Counted from the first letter of the stretch, positions 1 through 7,959 are shown. The stretch: 10,286 bases of DNA from Phoronis ovalis (GCA_028565635.1 JAOXYB010065545.1:1-10286); one strand, 5' to 3'. A program made the numbers and translations. Notes: a model not told the origin generated them from the sequence alone.

Positions 1-1745
1 GTTTCCATAAAAGTGGGAGTCAGCAAAGAAATAATTTTTAGTGCAATTTATGAAGATTACCAGATTCAAATTCAGATTCGAAATAGACTATGTCCGAACG
101 CTGCGGCGGCATACTTCGACCAATATGGCTGAAAGCCTTGTTGCCTGGTAACATATATTTTTGACTTTTTTGGGAATATTCTAGTAGTATATTAAGATAC
201 ATTTATAACTAATGTTTCTACTTTCTGCATTTTGTTATGAAAAGTCCATGAATATATACAAAAAAATCATTTGAAATATTTCGAAAATTTCCAAAAAGAC
301 GGTTTTCCATAAATTGGGAGCCAGTAAAGAAATAATTTTTAGTGCAATTTGTGAAGATCACCGACTTTTATAAAAAAATAACTTTGGGAACATTTTGATA
401 CAAACATATTTTTTTGAACCCCAGCTCCAGATTCAAATTCAGATTCGAAATAGGCAATGTCCGAATGTTGCGGCCGCATGTTTCGACCAATATGGCTGGA
501 AGCCTTGTTGCTAAACAACATATTTTTTTCACTTTTTTGCGAGTATTCCAGGAGTATATTAAGGTTCCTTAATAACTAGTGCCTCTTGTCTCTATATTTT
601 GTTACTAAAAATCCATGCAAATATTCAAAAAAATCATTTGAAATATTTTGAAAATTTCCAGGAAAGACGGATTTCCATAAAAACGAGTGCCAGTAAAGAA
701 ATAATTTTTATTGGAATTTGTGAAGATCACCGACTTTTACAAAAAAATAACTTTTGGAACATTTAGATCCAAACACATTTTTTTAAACCCCAGCTCCAAA
801 TTCAAATTCAGATTCGAAATAGACTATGTCCGAACGTTGCGGCCGCATGTTTCGACCAATATGGCTGGAACCCTTGTTGCTAGACAACATATTTTTTTCA
901 CTTTTTTGCGAGTATTCCAGGAGTATATTAAGGTTCCTTAATAACTGGTGCCTCTAGTTTCTGCATTTTGTTACTAAAAATCCATGAATATATAAAAAAA
1001 ATCATTTGAAATATTTTGAAAATTTCCAGGAAAGACGGATTTCCTTAAAAACGAGTGCCAGTAAAGAAATATTTTTTATTGGAATTTGTGAAGATCACCG
1101 ACATTTACAAAAAAAATAATTTTTTGGAACATTTTGATCCAAACACATTTTTTTAAACTCCAGATTCAAATTCAGATTCGAAATAGACTATGTCCGAACG
1201 TTGCGGCCGCATATTTCGACCAATATGGCTGGAAGCCTTGTTTCTAGGCAACATATTTTTTTCACTTTTTTTGTGAGTATTCCTGGAGTATATTAAGGTT
1301 CCTTAATAATTAATGCCTCTGGTCTCTGTATTTTGTTACTAAAAATCCATGAATATATTCAAAAAAATCATTTGAAGTATTTTGAAAATTTCCAAAAAAG
1401 ACGGGTTTCCATAAAAATGGGATTCAGCAAAGAAATAATTTTTATTGGAATTTGTGAAGATCACCGACTTTTACAAAAAAAAAAAACTTTTGGAACATTT
1501 AGATCCAAACACATTTGTTTAAACCCCAGCTCCAGATTCAAATTCAGATTCGAAATAGATTAAGTCCGAGCGTTGCGGCCGCATGTTTCGACCAATATGG
1601 CTGGAAGCCTTGTTGCTAGGCAACATATTTTTTTCGCTATTTTGAGAGAATTCAGGAGTATATTAAGATTCTTTTATAACTAGATCTAGTGTCTCTTTTT
1701 TCTGCATTTTGTTACTAAAAATCCTTGAAAATATTCAGAAATATT
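1..1745. repeat. Tandem satellite array, ~367-bp unit, five copies
   Basis: Five head-to-tail copies of a unit of about 367 bp. The landmark GACGG starts at 298, 666, 1034 and 1400 (steps 368, 368, 366). The landmark GTCCGA starts at 92, 459, 828, 1192 and 1564 (steps 367, 369, 364, 372). The first copy is cut by the window edge and lacks about 65 bp between GAAGATTAC and CAGATTC near base 60. The last copy fades out near 1745. Each unit is AT-rich except for a GC block (GCGGCCGC in copies 2-5, GCGGCGGC in copy 1), followed about 35 bp later by a GTTGC...GCAAC palindrome. Open frames here, for example 711-941 and 1333-1563 on the plus strand, recur from copy to copy without start or stop conservation. 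They are read as repeat artefacts, not genes. The array probably continues to the left of the window. Confidence 0.95.
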
Positions 1746-1856
1746 TAAGAACCTCCGATAATCGTGGGAAAAACTGATTAGTCGAAACAAAAATTGTGAA
1801 AAGTCATTATTTTTTCAATTATTTGCAATTCAGGGCATTTTATTATTTTAATTTTT

Positions 1857-1899
1857 TTTCGAATCTGAATCTGGAGCTGAATCTGAATCTGGAGCTCAG
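1857..1899 (-). repeat. Inverted relic of the satellite unit, 18-bp sequence twice
   Basis: The sequence GAATCTGAATCTGGAGCT occurs twice back to back, exactly, at 1861-1878 and 1879-1896, preceded by TTTTTTTC. Its reverse complement (AGCTCCAGATTCAGATTC) closely resembles the AGCTCCAGATTCAAATTC stretch of the satellite unit (for example near 424-441). This is therefore a short inverted and internally duplicated piece of the satellite, about 110 bp beyond the array end. It could fold back on any of the array copies. The A/T-rich stretch between array and relic (1746-1856) shows no gene. Confidence 0.8.
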
Positions 1900-2465
1900 T
1901 TTACGTACGTCTTTTTTGCCATCCGATATAAATGGCAGCTAAAGGCAATATCATTTATATCAGAAATCATACATTCTGGAGGTGTGAAGGGAGAAGATAG
2001 ATAAATCAACTGGGATATACCTAAACATTCAACAATGTTTATCTTAGAGAATATCTTAGAAAATATCGAAAATAATCAATTTGTGTAGAGACCATACACT
2101 GCTTAATGATATTCCTACAGAGTCTAGAAATCGGAATTTTCACTCCCAGTAGGTTAGTTGGTCCATTTCACCATTTCATGTCAGTTTGTATGGGGTTCAA
2201 ATAGAATTCATGCTGGTAGAAAGTCCTAACATCACACCAATCTAGCATAGGGAGTGCTACTATCCAATAAATGAAATTAATAGATGTCAGATTTGATAAA
2301 CATTTAATTGTGCTGTTAATACATCACTATCCATAGATCAGCTATAACAGGAATACACAGAATGATGTATTCAATGGAACTGGACTTCTGCATTTAAAAG
2401 TTGATGATAACATCTGTAATACTTTGAAGGTAACATTAAGCTAGAACACAAAGTAACTAGATTGA
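1900..2465. other. Non-coding stretch, no gene recognised
   Basis: About 570 bp of mixed-composition DNA. All frames are broken by stops, and I see no convincing exon, RNA gene or repeat in it. Confidence 0.5.
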
Positions 2466-2773
2466 TTAAAGGCACCTGTTCTATGTTGTGTTCTATGTCG
2501 GACCGTACTTTATCTGCTAAGAGGCGCTAGACATCGGGATATTTCTTGAGTTAGCCAATCAGAGTGTAGAAAGTTTAACTATGCCATTTTCCGACCAAGA
2601 ATAGGTTACAGCGCTAGGGACTTTTCCAACAATTTTAGCTTTGTTGTAACGATTTGAACACTTGGGTAAATCAATTTATATTCAAAAAAACTTAATTTTT
2701 GTAATAAATAAAGAAAAGTAAATTTATTTTTGTATAGACAAAGACAGATTCAAAATAGAATAAGTGCCTTTAA
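2466..2773. mobile_element. 300-bp MITE-like element with TTAA target duplication
   Basis: A short non-autonomous DNA element. The left end at 2470-2488 reads AGGCACCTGTTCTATGTTG. The right end at 2751-2769, reverse-complemented, reads AGGCACTTATTCTATTTTG, so 16 of 19 positions match. Immediately outside both ends is TTAA (2466-2469 and 2770-2773), the target site duplicated by piggyBac-type transposases. The element between them is exactly 300 bp and has no open frame of useful length, as expected for a miniature inverted-repeat element moved in trans. Its first bases (AGGCAC) are not the CCY start typical of canonical piggyBac, so superfamily assignment is tentative. Other TTAA-specific families remain possible. 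It contains a CCAAT-type box near 2553, probably incidental. Confidence 0.75.
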
Positions 2774-3068
2774 AAGCAAAACATATATAGATGTCGTCAT
2801 TTTTATTTGCAATGTTCTTGAATGTACCTTGTGGCCAACTTATGCACTAGACTTTACACCCATCCCAACTTTTAGATGATACATATAAACAATCAGTTTG
2901 AATGGTTAAACACTAATAAAATTAAAACTGGTCAACTGATAAACTTCTTTTAAAAACTAGAGTCCAGAAATGATAAAGTTAAGTTCATATAATTTAACTA
3001 CAATATTTGACACTGTAATTAAACTAGAGTCTTTAACACTAGACAAAGTCATTAAATCATTCCAGGGC
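2774..3068. other. Non-coding stretch, possibly including the gypsy element's 3' untranslated end
   Basis: AT-rich sequence with stops in all frames. It lies just beyond the end of the minus-strand integrase remnant, where the 3' untranslated region or 3' LTR of that element would fall. I could not define an LTR boundary by eye. Confidence 0.35.
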
Positions 3069-3480
3069 TCAAATATTATCTCTTGGGCACAAGGAGTGGG
3101 TATGACTTGGGTTTTTCATGACAGACTCTTCTGTCAAATCAGGTCCTGAGAGCACAGTATTGTTGGCAGGTGTAGCTGGGCCAGTGTCCTCATTAATATC
3201 AGGTGTCACAACTTGAAATTTAGCATTGGGAAGTTTCCTGAGCTGAGAAATATTACGAGTTCTCGCTTTTGTAGGATTTCTCACGGTAACCATGTTTACT
3301 TTAACAAGAACCACATACATTGGTTCCGGATCATATGCAAAAGTCAACTTATTTGTTTTGTTTTGATGCACCATAACAGTATTAACAATATGAAGTTGTT
3401 CGTAGGTCTCACACGATTTTTTGCATCTGCATATCATGCAACTGTGTTTTTCCTCTCTTTGTCTAGCACCAGTACCTATT
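3069..3480 (-). pseudogene. Gypsy integrase C-terminal domain
   Basis: The open frame at 3069-3437 (minus) contains VHQNKTNKLTFAYDPEP, matching the motif VGD-x-VLV-x-Q-x-K-x-NKL-x-x-x-YDP-x-P that opens the integrase C-terminal (GPY/F-like) domain of metazoan Gypsy elements. The later VNMVTVRN and RTRNISQLRKL correspond to the following beta strands and the end of Pol. Just upstream, around 3390-3445, the preceding helix (YADAKNRVRP) reads in a different frame after a stop, so a frameshift lies near 3380-3400. The end, to 3069, is rich in T, N and P and has no recognised domain. Confidence 0.8.
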
Positions 3481-3488
3481 AGGTACTT

Positions 3489-3714
3489 AATTTGTTAGGT
3501 AACCACCAGGTGCCCCTGGTGGGCTCTCTTCCGGTTGGTGTTCCACGCTGTCTACTCAATGTATTAGTTGCTCTAGTAATAAACCTCATTTTAATGCAAC
3601 ATTCAGTCTTGTGTTTCGTATATCGTCATCATGTGGAATTGGAGTTCAACCTAACTAATGGCGAATAATGCCTAATTCGCTATCCTCATTCTGAAAACTA
3701 CCCCGAGAAAACAA
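3489..3714. mobile_element. ~226-bp segment inserted into the integrase relic, LTR-like
   Basis: Integrase homology stops near 3735 (minus strand) and resumes near 3475, so about 230-250 bp is extra. The pentamer TACTT flanks the likely insert on both sides (3484-3488 and 3715-3719), which fits a 5-bp target duplication. The plus strand shows TGTTAG near the left edge (3493), GAGAAAACA near the right (ends 3713), an AATAAA signal at 3578-3583, and a perfect 8-bp hairpin CCACCAGG/CCTGGTGG at 3503-3522. These are features of a solo LTR or a small LTR-derived (TRIM-like) element in plus orientation. The exact edges are not certain, because the TGTT...AACA borders do not coincide exactly with the pentamers. 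Confidence 0.5.
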
Positions 3715-3739
3715 TACTTTATATATATATATTCTTTCC

Positions 3740-4131
3740 AAATAATAATTCTGCGGGAGGTTTTCCAGATGTCACATGAAGTGTACCATGATCGTTACGT
3801 AAGAATTTAAACATTTCCTGTTTGCAATATTTTCCTACTGTAGCAGTTTTTATCGCTTTAATGGCTTCATGAATTTTTCAGCTTGTGCAATAGCTCCAGG
3901 CCACAGAGGGGTGATACGACGATGTATTTCACAATATTCCGTGAATCTGCAAAACTCGTACCTCTGAAATAGAATTAGAGTACTCGCAGCTGAGGTTGAT
4001 CGGACAGTTTCAACAACAGGAAATCTAGCATACTCATTGACTACCACTAAGCAGTAATCTCCTGAAGTATAATCAGCACAAATGGATTGCCACTCAGATT
4101 TCAGCAGTTCACTCATTTGCACTGGCTGCAT
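3740..4131 (-). pseudogene. Gypsy integrase catalytic core, middle Asp deleted
   Basis: The open frame at 3850-4131 begins with MQPVQMSELL and carries CADYTSGDYCLVVVNEY (the first catalytic Asp block, with a small deletion after ADY). Later come HRRITPLWPGAIAQAEKF and FMKPLKR, which carry the final Glu. Between them the block around the second catalytic Asp (normally a DNG motif) is missing, a loss of roughly 25 residues. Below 3850 the homology continues in another frame as EMFKFLRNDHGTLHVTSGK and PPAELLFGK to about 3735, where a foreign segment interrupts. The DDE triad is therefore incomplete and the enzyme is dead. Confidence 0.85.
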
Positions 4132-4490
4132 ATACGTTCATCTTTTGACATGCACAACAGTTTGTTACTTGATTTCAACTAATGCATCCATAAACAGAAA
4201 CAAAACTTTAGTTTTCACTAGGCCTTGATGACCTTTGTGAGCAATGTGAGAACTAGGAACAACTATTCACTCACCTCTGAGCATTATGTCATTATTAATA
4301 ACACTAAGGTCACTTGCTAATTTCTGGTATACTGACATTTCCTCACAGTCCTTATATATGTACCATTTATCATCACGATACATTTAATCACGTTTTGTGA
4401 CATTGGATCTTAATCCTTTATAGCATCAGCTATTTCGTTCAGAATTGTTGCTTTTGGGCACAAACTTTCACAGACAGAAATTATGAACTC
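4131..4490 (-). pseudogene. Gypsy integrase linker and N-terminal zinc-binding region, decayed
   Basis: Minus-strand fragments in one main frame with several stops include YQKLASDLSVINNDIMLRG, then VVPSSHIAHKGHQGLVKTK at about 4265-4205. These match the linker and the His-x-x-His half of the HHCC zinc finger (usually H-x-G-HQG-x-x-KT) of Gypsy integrases. The Cys pair expected further on, just before the core, is damaged by a stop and a frame change. This region would normally hold the integrase multimer together; here it is only a relic. Confidence 0.75.
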
Positions 4491-4606
4491 TGCAGTAACT
4501 TTCTGTCCATGGTCATTGGGTGATGTGACAAATTATCAGCTGAATTATATGCTCTATGTTTGTAAACAACTAAGAAATCATTCTGTTGCAAACGCAAACA
4601 CCATAT
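4490..4606 (-). pseudogene. Tail end of gypsy RNase H
   Basis: On the minus strand from about 4606 the reading is WCLRLQQNDFLVVYKHR, followed by a block ending NSADNLSHHP. This corresponds to the end of Ty3/Gypsy RNase H, which usually reads W-x-x-RLQ...V-Y-x-PG-x-x-NPAD-x-LSRHP. The normal PG and NPAD have decayed here. The reverse transcriptase and active-site half of RNase H that should precede it are absent, so the fragment is non-functional. It joins Gag upstream and the integrase linker downstream. Confidence 0.75.
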
Positions 4607-4925
4607 TGTTTGACACAGGGAGATCGTTTTCCTGTAGAATGTGCGAATATGTTAGATAAAGGTTTATTAAGTTTTCCTAACCTGGTACGGAACTCATTTA
4701 TTATTTCACCTTGAACCTGTTTCGTATTTCGAAATACAAACTTTTCCAATTCGGCATTAGCCTTCGGCACCAAATAACTAGTCATTTTTTCTATAACGGT
4801 ATCATATCAAAGAGACGGTAAAAGAGCTTAATTCCCACATTTGTGTACCACCTCTTTCGTTTCATCGCCAATGTTCACTGCATCTGTACTGTGCAGCAGA
4901 AAAAAAAGCAACACCAGTTCATTTG
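4570..4925 (-). pseudogene. Gypsy Gag fragment
   Basis: The best-preserved part is 4570-4785 on the minus strand. It contains the motif LEKFVFRNTKQVQGEIINEF, which matches the conserved Gag core pattern of metazoan Gypsy elements (aromatic-x-FR-x-x-KQ-x-x-GE followed by F-x-TRL). A further Gag-like stretch (STDAVNIGDETKEVV) lies upstream at about 4840-4900 in a frame interrupted by a stop, so at least one frame break separates them. The end of Gag, including any zinc knuckle, is absent, because the sequence passes straight into RNase H near 4605-4650. A true start codon is not visible. Confidence 0.75.
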
Positions 4926-5843
4926 AAGGATTATGAGTTATCAGGATAATAAGAGGATCAATTTTGTGCCAAGGAAAGTATAAGTGCGAAGTGACACTGT
5001 ATGTTAGTGATAGGGTGTTGGTTGAATGTTGCCAGACTCCACAGTTAATATATTCTTAGATTTATAGTAAAACATTATTGAAGAAAGATCATAGACAAAG
5101 TGTTATGTAGGTGTTCAAAAATATACAAGATTAAAGTGAAAAGAGACTATTATCGCAAACTATTATAGCACATAAGATCAATTAAAATTTGTGTAGTTTG
5201 TATTTTCGTCTCCATCAAAGAAATAATCTTTTAATACAGAAAGGCTTGTTTAGAAGACTTTATAATAGTTTGTTGTGACTTGTAAAATTGAACGTAATTA
5301 AGTTCAATTATGACTGTCTGGTGTCATTCCAATATGACTGTATATATATAGTTGTAGATGCATGTGCATGACTTCAGTAGGAGCTGAACCTTAAGTTCAA
5401 AGTCTATCAAGTTTAATTTGAGATTTGACTTTATAATAAGTTTATTCTAGTTAGATAAACTTTGCTGCCATCTGGTGGCTTGCCATGGTATTGTTGACGC
5501 AAATGAGTCTATCTGGCATGGCTTCCTGATTAAAATGCTTACTATATGTGCTCAACTTTGTTGTTCATTTGAAGCATGTATCAAAACAAGCTTGATGCAT
5601 TTTGTAACTGAACAATGTTGCAGTTCTCTATGTTCTTGCACAATCCATTAACAAGCGTGAGTATGCTTGAACTAAGGAACTTTTAGATTCTGGTCATTTA
5701 GTATCTCTCAAGTGCATCTATTGTACATTCTTAGTTAATTGTGAATACACAGCAATTTATAAAACTATTACGTACTTTGAATACCTTACTCAATTTTGTT
5801 TCATCATTAATTATTATATCATGTCTGTTTAATTTTCAACAAG
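4926..5843. other. Non-coding stretch upstream of the OTU exon
   Basis: About 900 bp with no supported exon. It holds two perfect 8-bp hairpins (AATTGAAC/GTTCAATT at 5286-5309 and AAGTTTAT/ATAAACTT at 5438-5462), a CTCF-like motif at 5465-5478, and a near-repeat of GACTTTATAATA at about 5258 and 5428. If the OTU exon is internal, as its acceptor site suggests, this is intron. I searched it for the missing N-terminal OTU half (Asp-Gly-x-Cys motif) and found none. Confidence 0.5.
5438..5478. promoter_or_regulatory. Hairpin next to a CTCF-like motif
   Basis: The inverted repeat AAGTTTAT-9 bp-ATAAACTT (5438-5462) is followed 2 bp later by CTGCCATCTGGTGG (5465-5478). On the minus strand this reads CCACCAGATGGCAG, which fits every position of the consensus CCASYAGRKGGCRS bound by CTCF in bilaterians. 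CTCF sites act as insulators and chromatin loop anchors. A single sequence match does not prove binding, and the motif is only meaningful if the organism has CTCF (bilaterians do; it is thought to be absent from non-bilaterian animals). Confidence 0.3.
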
Positions 5844-6159
5844 TGTGTCAATGGGTACTTCAACTTATTAGAAGGAAGATTCACTGACAGAAAGACTTTG
5901 GTGGAGTATTGTGAAAATAAGCGGAAACTTGACGAATGGGTGGATGATATTCTCCTGGTAGCTACAGCTCTTTGGCTGCAACGTGACATCATGATTATCA
6001 CTAGCTTCCCATGGGAAGTAATTGATGGTAATTTTATTACGATTTGTGGTTCTACAAATGATAGTAGAACTCCGTTAATGGTTGGACATGAGTATGAGAG
6101 GCATTATGAAAGTGTTCTGCCAATTAAAAATGAAGAACCTGATAGTAAAGAGTATTCAG
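5844..6159 (+). CDS. Exon encoding the C-terminal half of an OTU-family cysteine protease domain
   Basis: Internal exon of 105 codons plus one base. OTU proteins are mostly deubiquitinases, thiol proteases that cut ubiquitin from other proteins. The acceptor is TTTTCAACAAG just before 5844 (phase 0), chosen because it keeps the frame and joins in phase with an N-half exon of the type seen at 9799. Visible pattern: helix GRFTDRKTLVEYCENK (residues 11-26), then W32 and the core block DDILLVATALWLQRDIMII (34-52), matching the OTU pattern W-x-D-x-x-x-L-x-A-x-x-x-x-x-x-x-x-I-x-V. Next are a beta hairpin, then GHEYERHYES with the expected catalytic His at residue 87. Glu89 sits where Asn or Asp often supports that His. 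After residue 96 comes an acidic linker. The donor is CAG|GTAAGTC at 6160 (phase 1). A second donor 18 bp on is in the same phase. The catalytic Asp and Cys are not in this exon. An exon of a pseudogene cannot be excluded, but the frame is intact. Confidence 0.8.
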
Positions 6160-6185
6160 GTAAGTCAACAACTTGTGGTAAGTGA
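6160..6185 (+). promoter_or_regulatory. Tandem splice donors 18 bp apart, then an in-frame stop
   Basis: Two near-identical donor sequences, GGTAAGTCA (GT at 6160-6161) and GGTAAGTGA (GT at 6178-6179), follow the OTU exon. Using the second adds exactly six residues (GKSTTC) without changing phase. If neither is used, translation ends at TGA 6183-6185, two codons after the second donor. This layout would allow a short alternative insert in the linker, or a truncated single-domain product if the intron is retained. Whether either option is used cannot be told from sequence. Confidence 0.55.
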
Positions 6186-6789
6186 TTTACACGCTATTCC
6201 ACTTCTTCATTATAATCTTGAAATTACTGGACAGATTTTGTATTATTTTCATATATTAATATTGATTTGTGAATTGCATCTAACCTTCTAAGATGATCAT
6301 ATTTATGGATAGGTTGTCAAGGTTTACTGCTATTATAATAATTGTTCTTATGAAAATAATGTGCCCTTTGCTGTATCTACGTGTTACAGTATTATAATTA
6401 TCTGAACCAAAGCATTCCTCCAAATCTAATTTATTCATATATAACCTCATTACTACTATTATTTAATAAGTAAGTGAATAACTGAAAATATGCTTTGTTG
6501 AAAGATCTTTTAAGTTAATGGGAAAGCGGTGTAAAAATGAAATTCAAACTAGCTCCCACACAATAATTTAAATTTAATATATTCTCTGAAGTCTAGCTAT
6601 CAATTAAGTAAATGGTAGGGAACATCAAACCAAATGCCCGGTAAACCTAAGAAAGAATACATACATACACTGATTAATCTATGAAATACAAGTACCTTTA
6701 TTCAACAAAAATTATATAAGTACAGGAAAACAGCCTCCAGCACCCGGGGGGTACTCATGTTTCTTTTGAATAAGGGGATGTGCAGCGGA

Positions 6790-7105
6790 ACCAAATCCAA
6801 ACTTTTAGCTTGCGGGTAGCAAACCCAATCCAAATTTTTTGAAATATAAGCGAAGCAATCCAAATTTTGTGAAATATCAGGGTAGCAATCCAAAATATTA
6901 AAATATTTAAGTAGCAATCCATTTTTATGCAAGCTGACTGATACAAACCAAATTCCAAAAATCGTTTTATGGATACAAACCTAAAATTAATGCAAATTAT
7001 TTGCTGTAAGCAGCGGGTAACAATCCAAATTTTTGAATTTCTTTACGGTAGCAATACAAAACAATACAGTAAGAAGTATACAATCCAATTCCAAATTCCA
7101 ATTTC
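6790..7105. repeat. Degenerate ~30-bp tandem subrepeats, core AGCAATCCAAA
   Basis: About nine diverged copies of a unit like GTAGCAATCCAAATTTTTTG followed by AAATATAA, spaced roughly 28-40 bp apart (for example near 6825, 6853, 6883, 6911, 7014, 7045). Because several units are close to 30 bp, open frames on the minus strand at 6702-6932 and 6755-6958 show a roughly 10-residue periodic pattern (IFHKIWIASLIFQKIWIG). They are artefacts of the repeat, since there is no conserved start, splice context or neighbouring coding sequence. Confidence 0.75.
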
Positions 7106-7233
7106 CAACGGAAATCTATGCAGTGGTGTGTAACTAGATGATTATCAATAAACTTTGTTTAATTTCTAAAATTTCAGTTCGCTTTAATTCATGTACGTAT
7201 AAAAACTTCCCAAAAACCTGCACGAAATGCTTC

Positions 7234-7287
7234 AGCTGACATTTCGAAATGTCTGCCTACAGCTGACATTTTGAAATTTCTGCCTAC
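7234..7287. repeat. 27-bp tandem duplication with a 16-bp palindrome
   Basis: Two adjacent 27-bp copies (7234-7260 and 7261-7287) both begin AGCTGACATTT and end CTGCCTAC, differing at two positions. In the first copy GACATTTCGAAATGTC (7238-7253) is a perfect palindrome, partly lost in the second. No role is recognised. Confidence 0.85.
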
Positions 7288-7959
7288 AAGCATTTGTCCA
7301 ATCAACGACGATTTTCGGTAGGGTACTTGCACTGGTTGGTAAAAAATTATTTTTTTTAAAATTCAACCTTGAAATTTTCAATTCTCGTGTCACCCCTTGA
7401 TACTATCCGTTTTGTATGAAGCGCAGCCTTGGACACAAGAGCTATATTTATGATTTCCATGTTTTTTTTGCATTTTTGTGGATTTTTTTACCATTTGGTG
7501 ATAAGTGTGAATGACAAAAATGGAAGTACATGTATTTTATTTATTTCATTTTTTTTATTCCTTTTATTTTATTTTTTTTGCACCAGCTCCCTGTGCTTTG
7601 TATAGTATTTTATTCGGGCATTTTTGCCTTTCGGATAGGTTTAAAAACGGTGTCATTTTATAATGCAGTTTAGTAATCCCCAATGCATCATTGGGCATCA
7701 TTTCGTCTTGTTGGGACTCGTAGAGTTCAATTAAGCCTCAATTAAGGCACTGGTTTATTTTTTTTACGTTCACACCGGATTCAGTTGATAGACCAGCCCT
7801 TAGGAACCAGGGCAATTAGTAGGGGTTTACCCGGGGATTAAAACGATATACTGACAGCTGTACTACCGCTGCTACAGGGAGTACCAGGGATGGTCCTTAT
7901 TCCCCGGAGGTTCTTGCCAAAATAATTGGTGAGGGTGTGAGGCCCAGGGTAAAACACAC

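Larger units (their letters stand above)
3069..4925 (-). mobile_element. Ty3/Gypsy LTR-retrotransposon remnant, internally deleted
   Basis: Reading the minus strand from 4925 down to 3069, protein fragments occur in the order expected of a Ty3/Gypsy element, with a large gap: part of Gag, the last part of RNase H, the integrase zinc-binding region, the integrase core, and the integrase C-terminal domain. Protease, reverse transcriptase and most of RNase H are missing. The frame is broken by several stops and shifts. The integrase core lacks its middle catalytic Asp, and a foreign segment of about 226 bp sits near the core's end. The copy cannot produce active enzymes and is an old insertion. 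Assignment rests on recognisable family motifs in the right order; no LTR pair was confirmed. Confidence 0.88.

Noticed and set aside
711-1563. Plus-strand open frames of 76 codons at 711-941 and 1333-1563
   Set aside because: They are the same stretch of the 367-bp satellite read in different copies; start and stop positions are not kept and no splice signals support them.
3213-3482. Plus-strand open frame of 89 codons
   Set aside because: It lies antisense to the integrase C-terminal relic, which has clear family motifs; no similarity pattern is visible on the plus strand.
5819-6001. Minus-strand open frame of 60 codons
   Set aside because: Antisense shadow of the OTU C-half exon, which shows family-specific residues and splice sites.
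6082-6291. Second plus-strand open frame overlapping the OTU C-half exon
   Set aside because: It reads the same DNA in another frame and runs past both splice donors into AT-rich intron; no recognisable protein pattern.
6702-6958. Two overlapping minus-strand open frames with a repeating hydrophobic peptide that looks like a membrane protein
   Set aside because: The roughly 10-residue periodicity simply reflects the 30-bp DNA subrepeat; there is no gene context.
7679-7695. Short palindrome CCCATTG-type (CCCAATG-cat-CATTGGG)
   Set aside because: Seven-base arms in AT-rich DNA are expected by chance at this scale, and no neighbouring signal gives it meaning.
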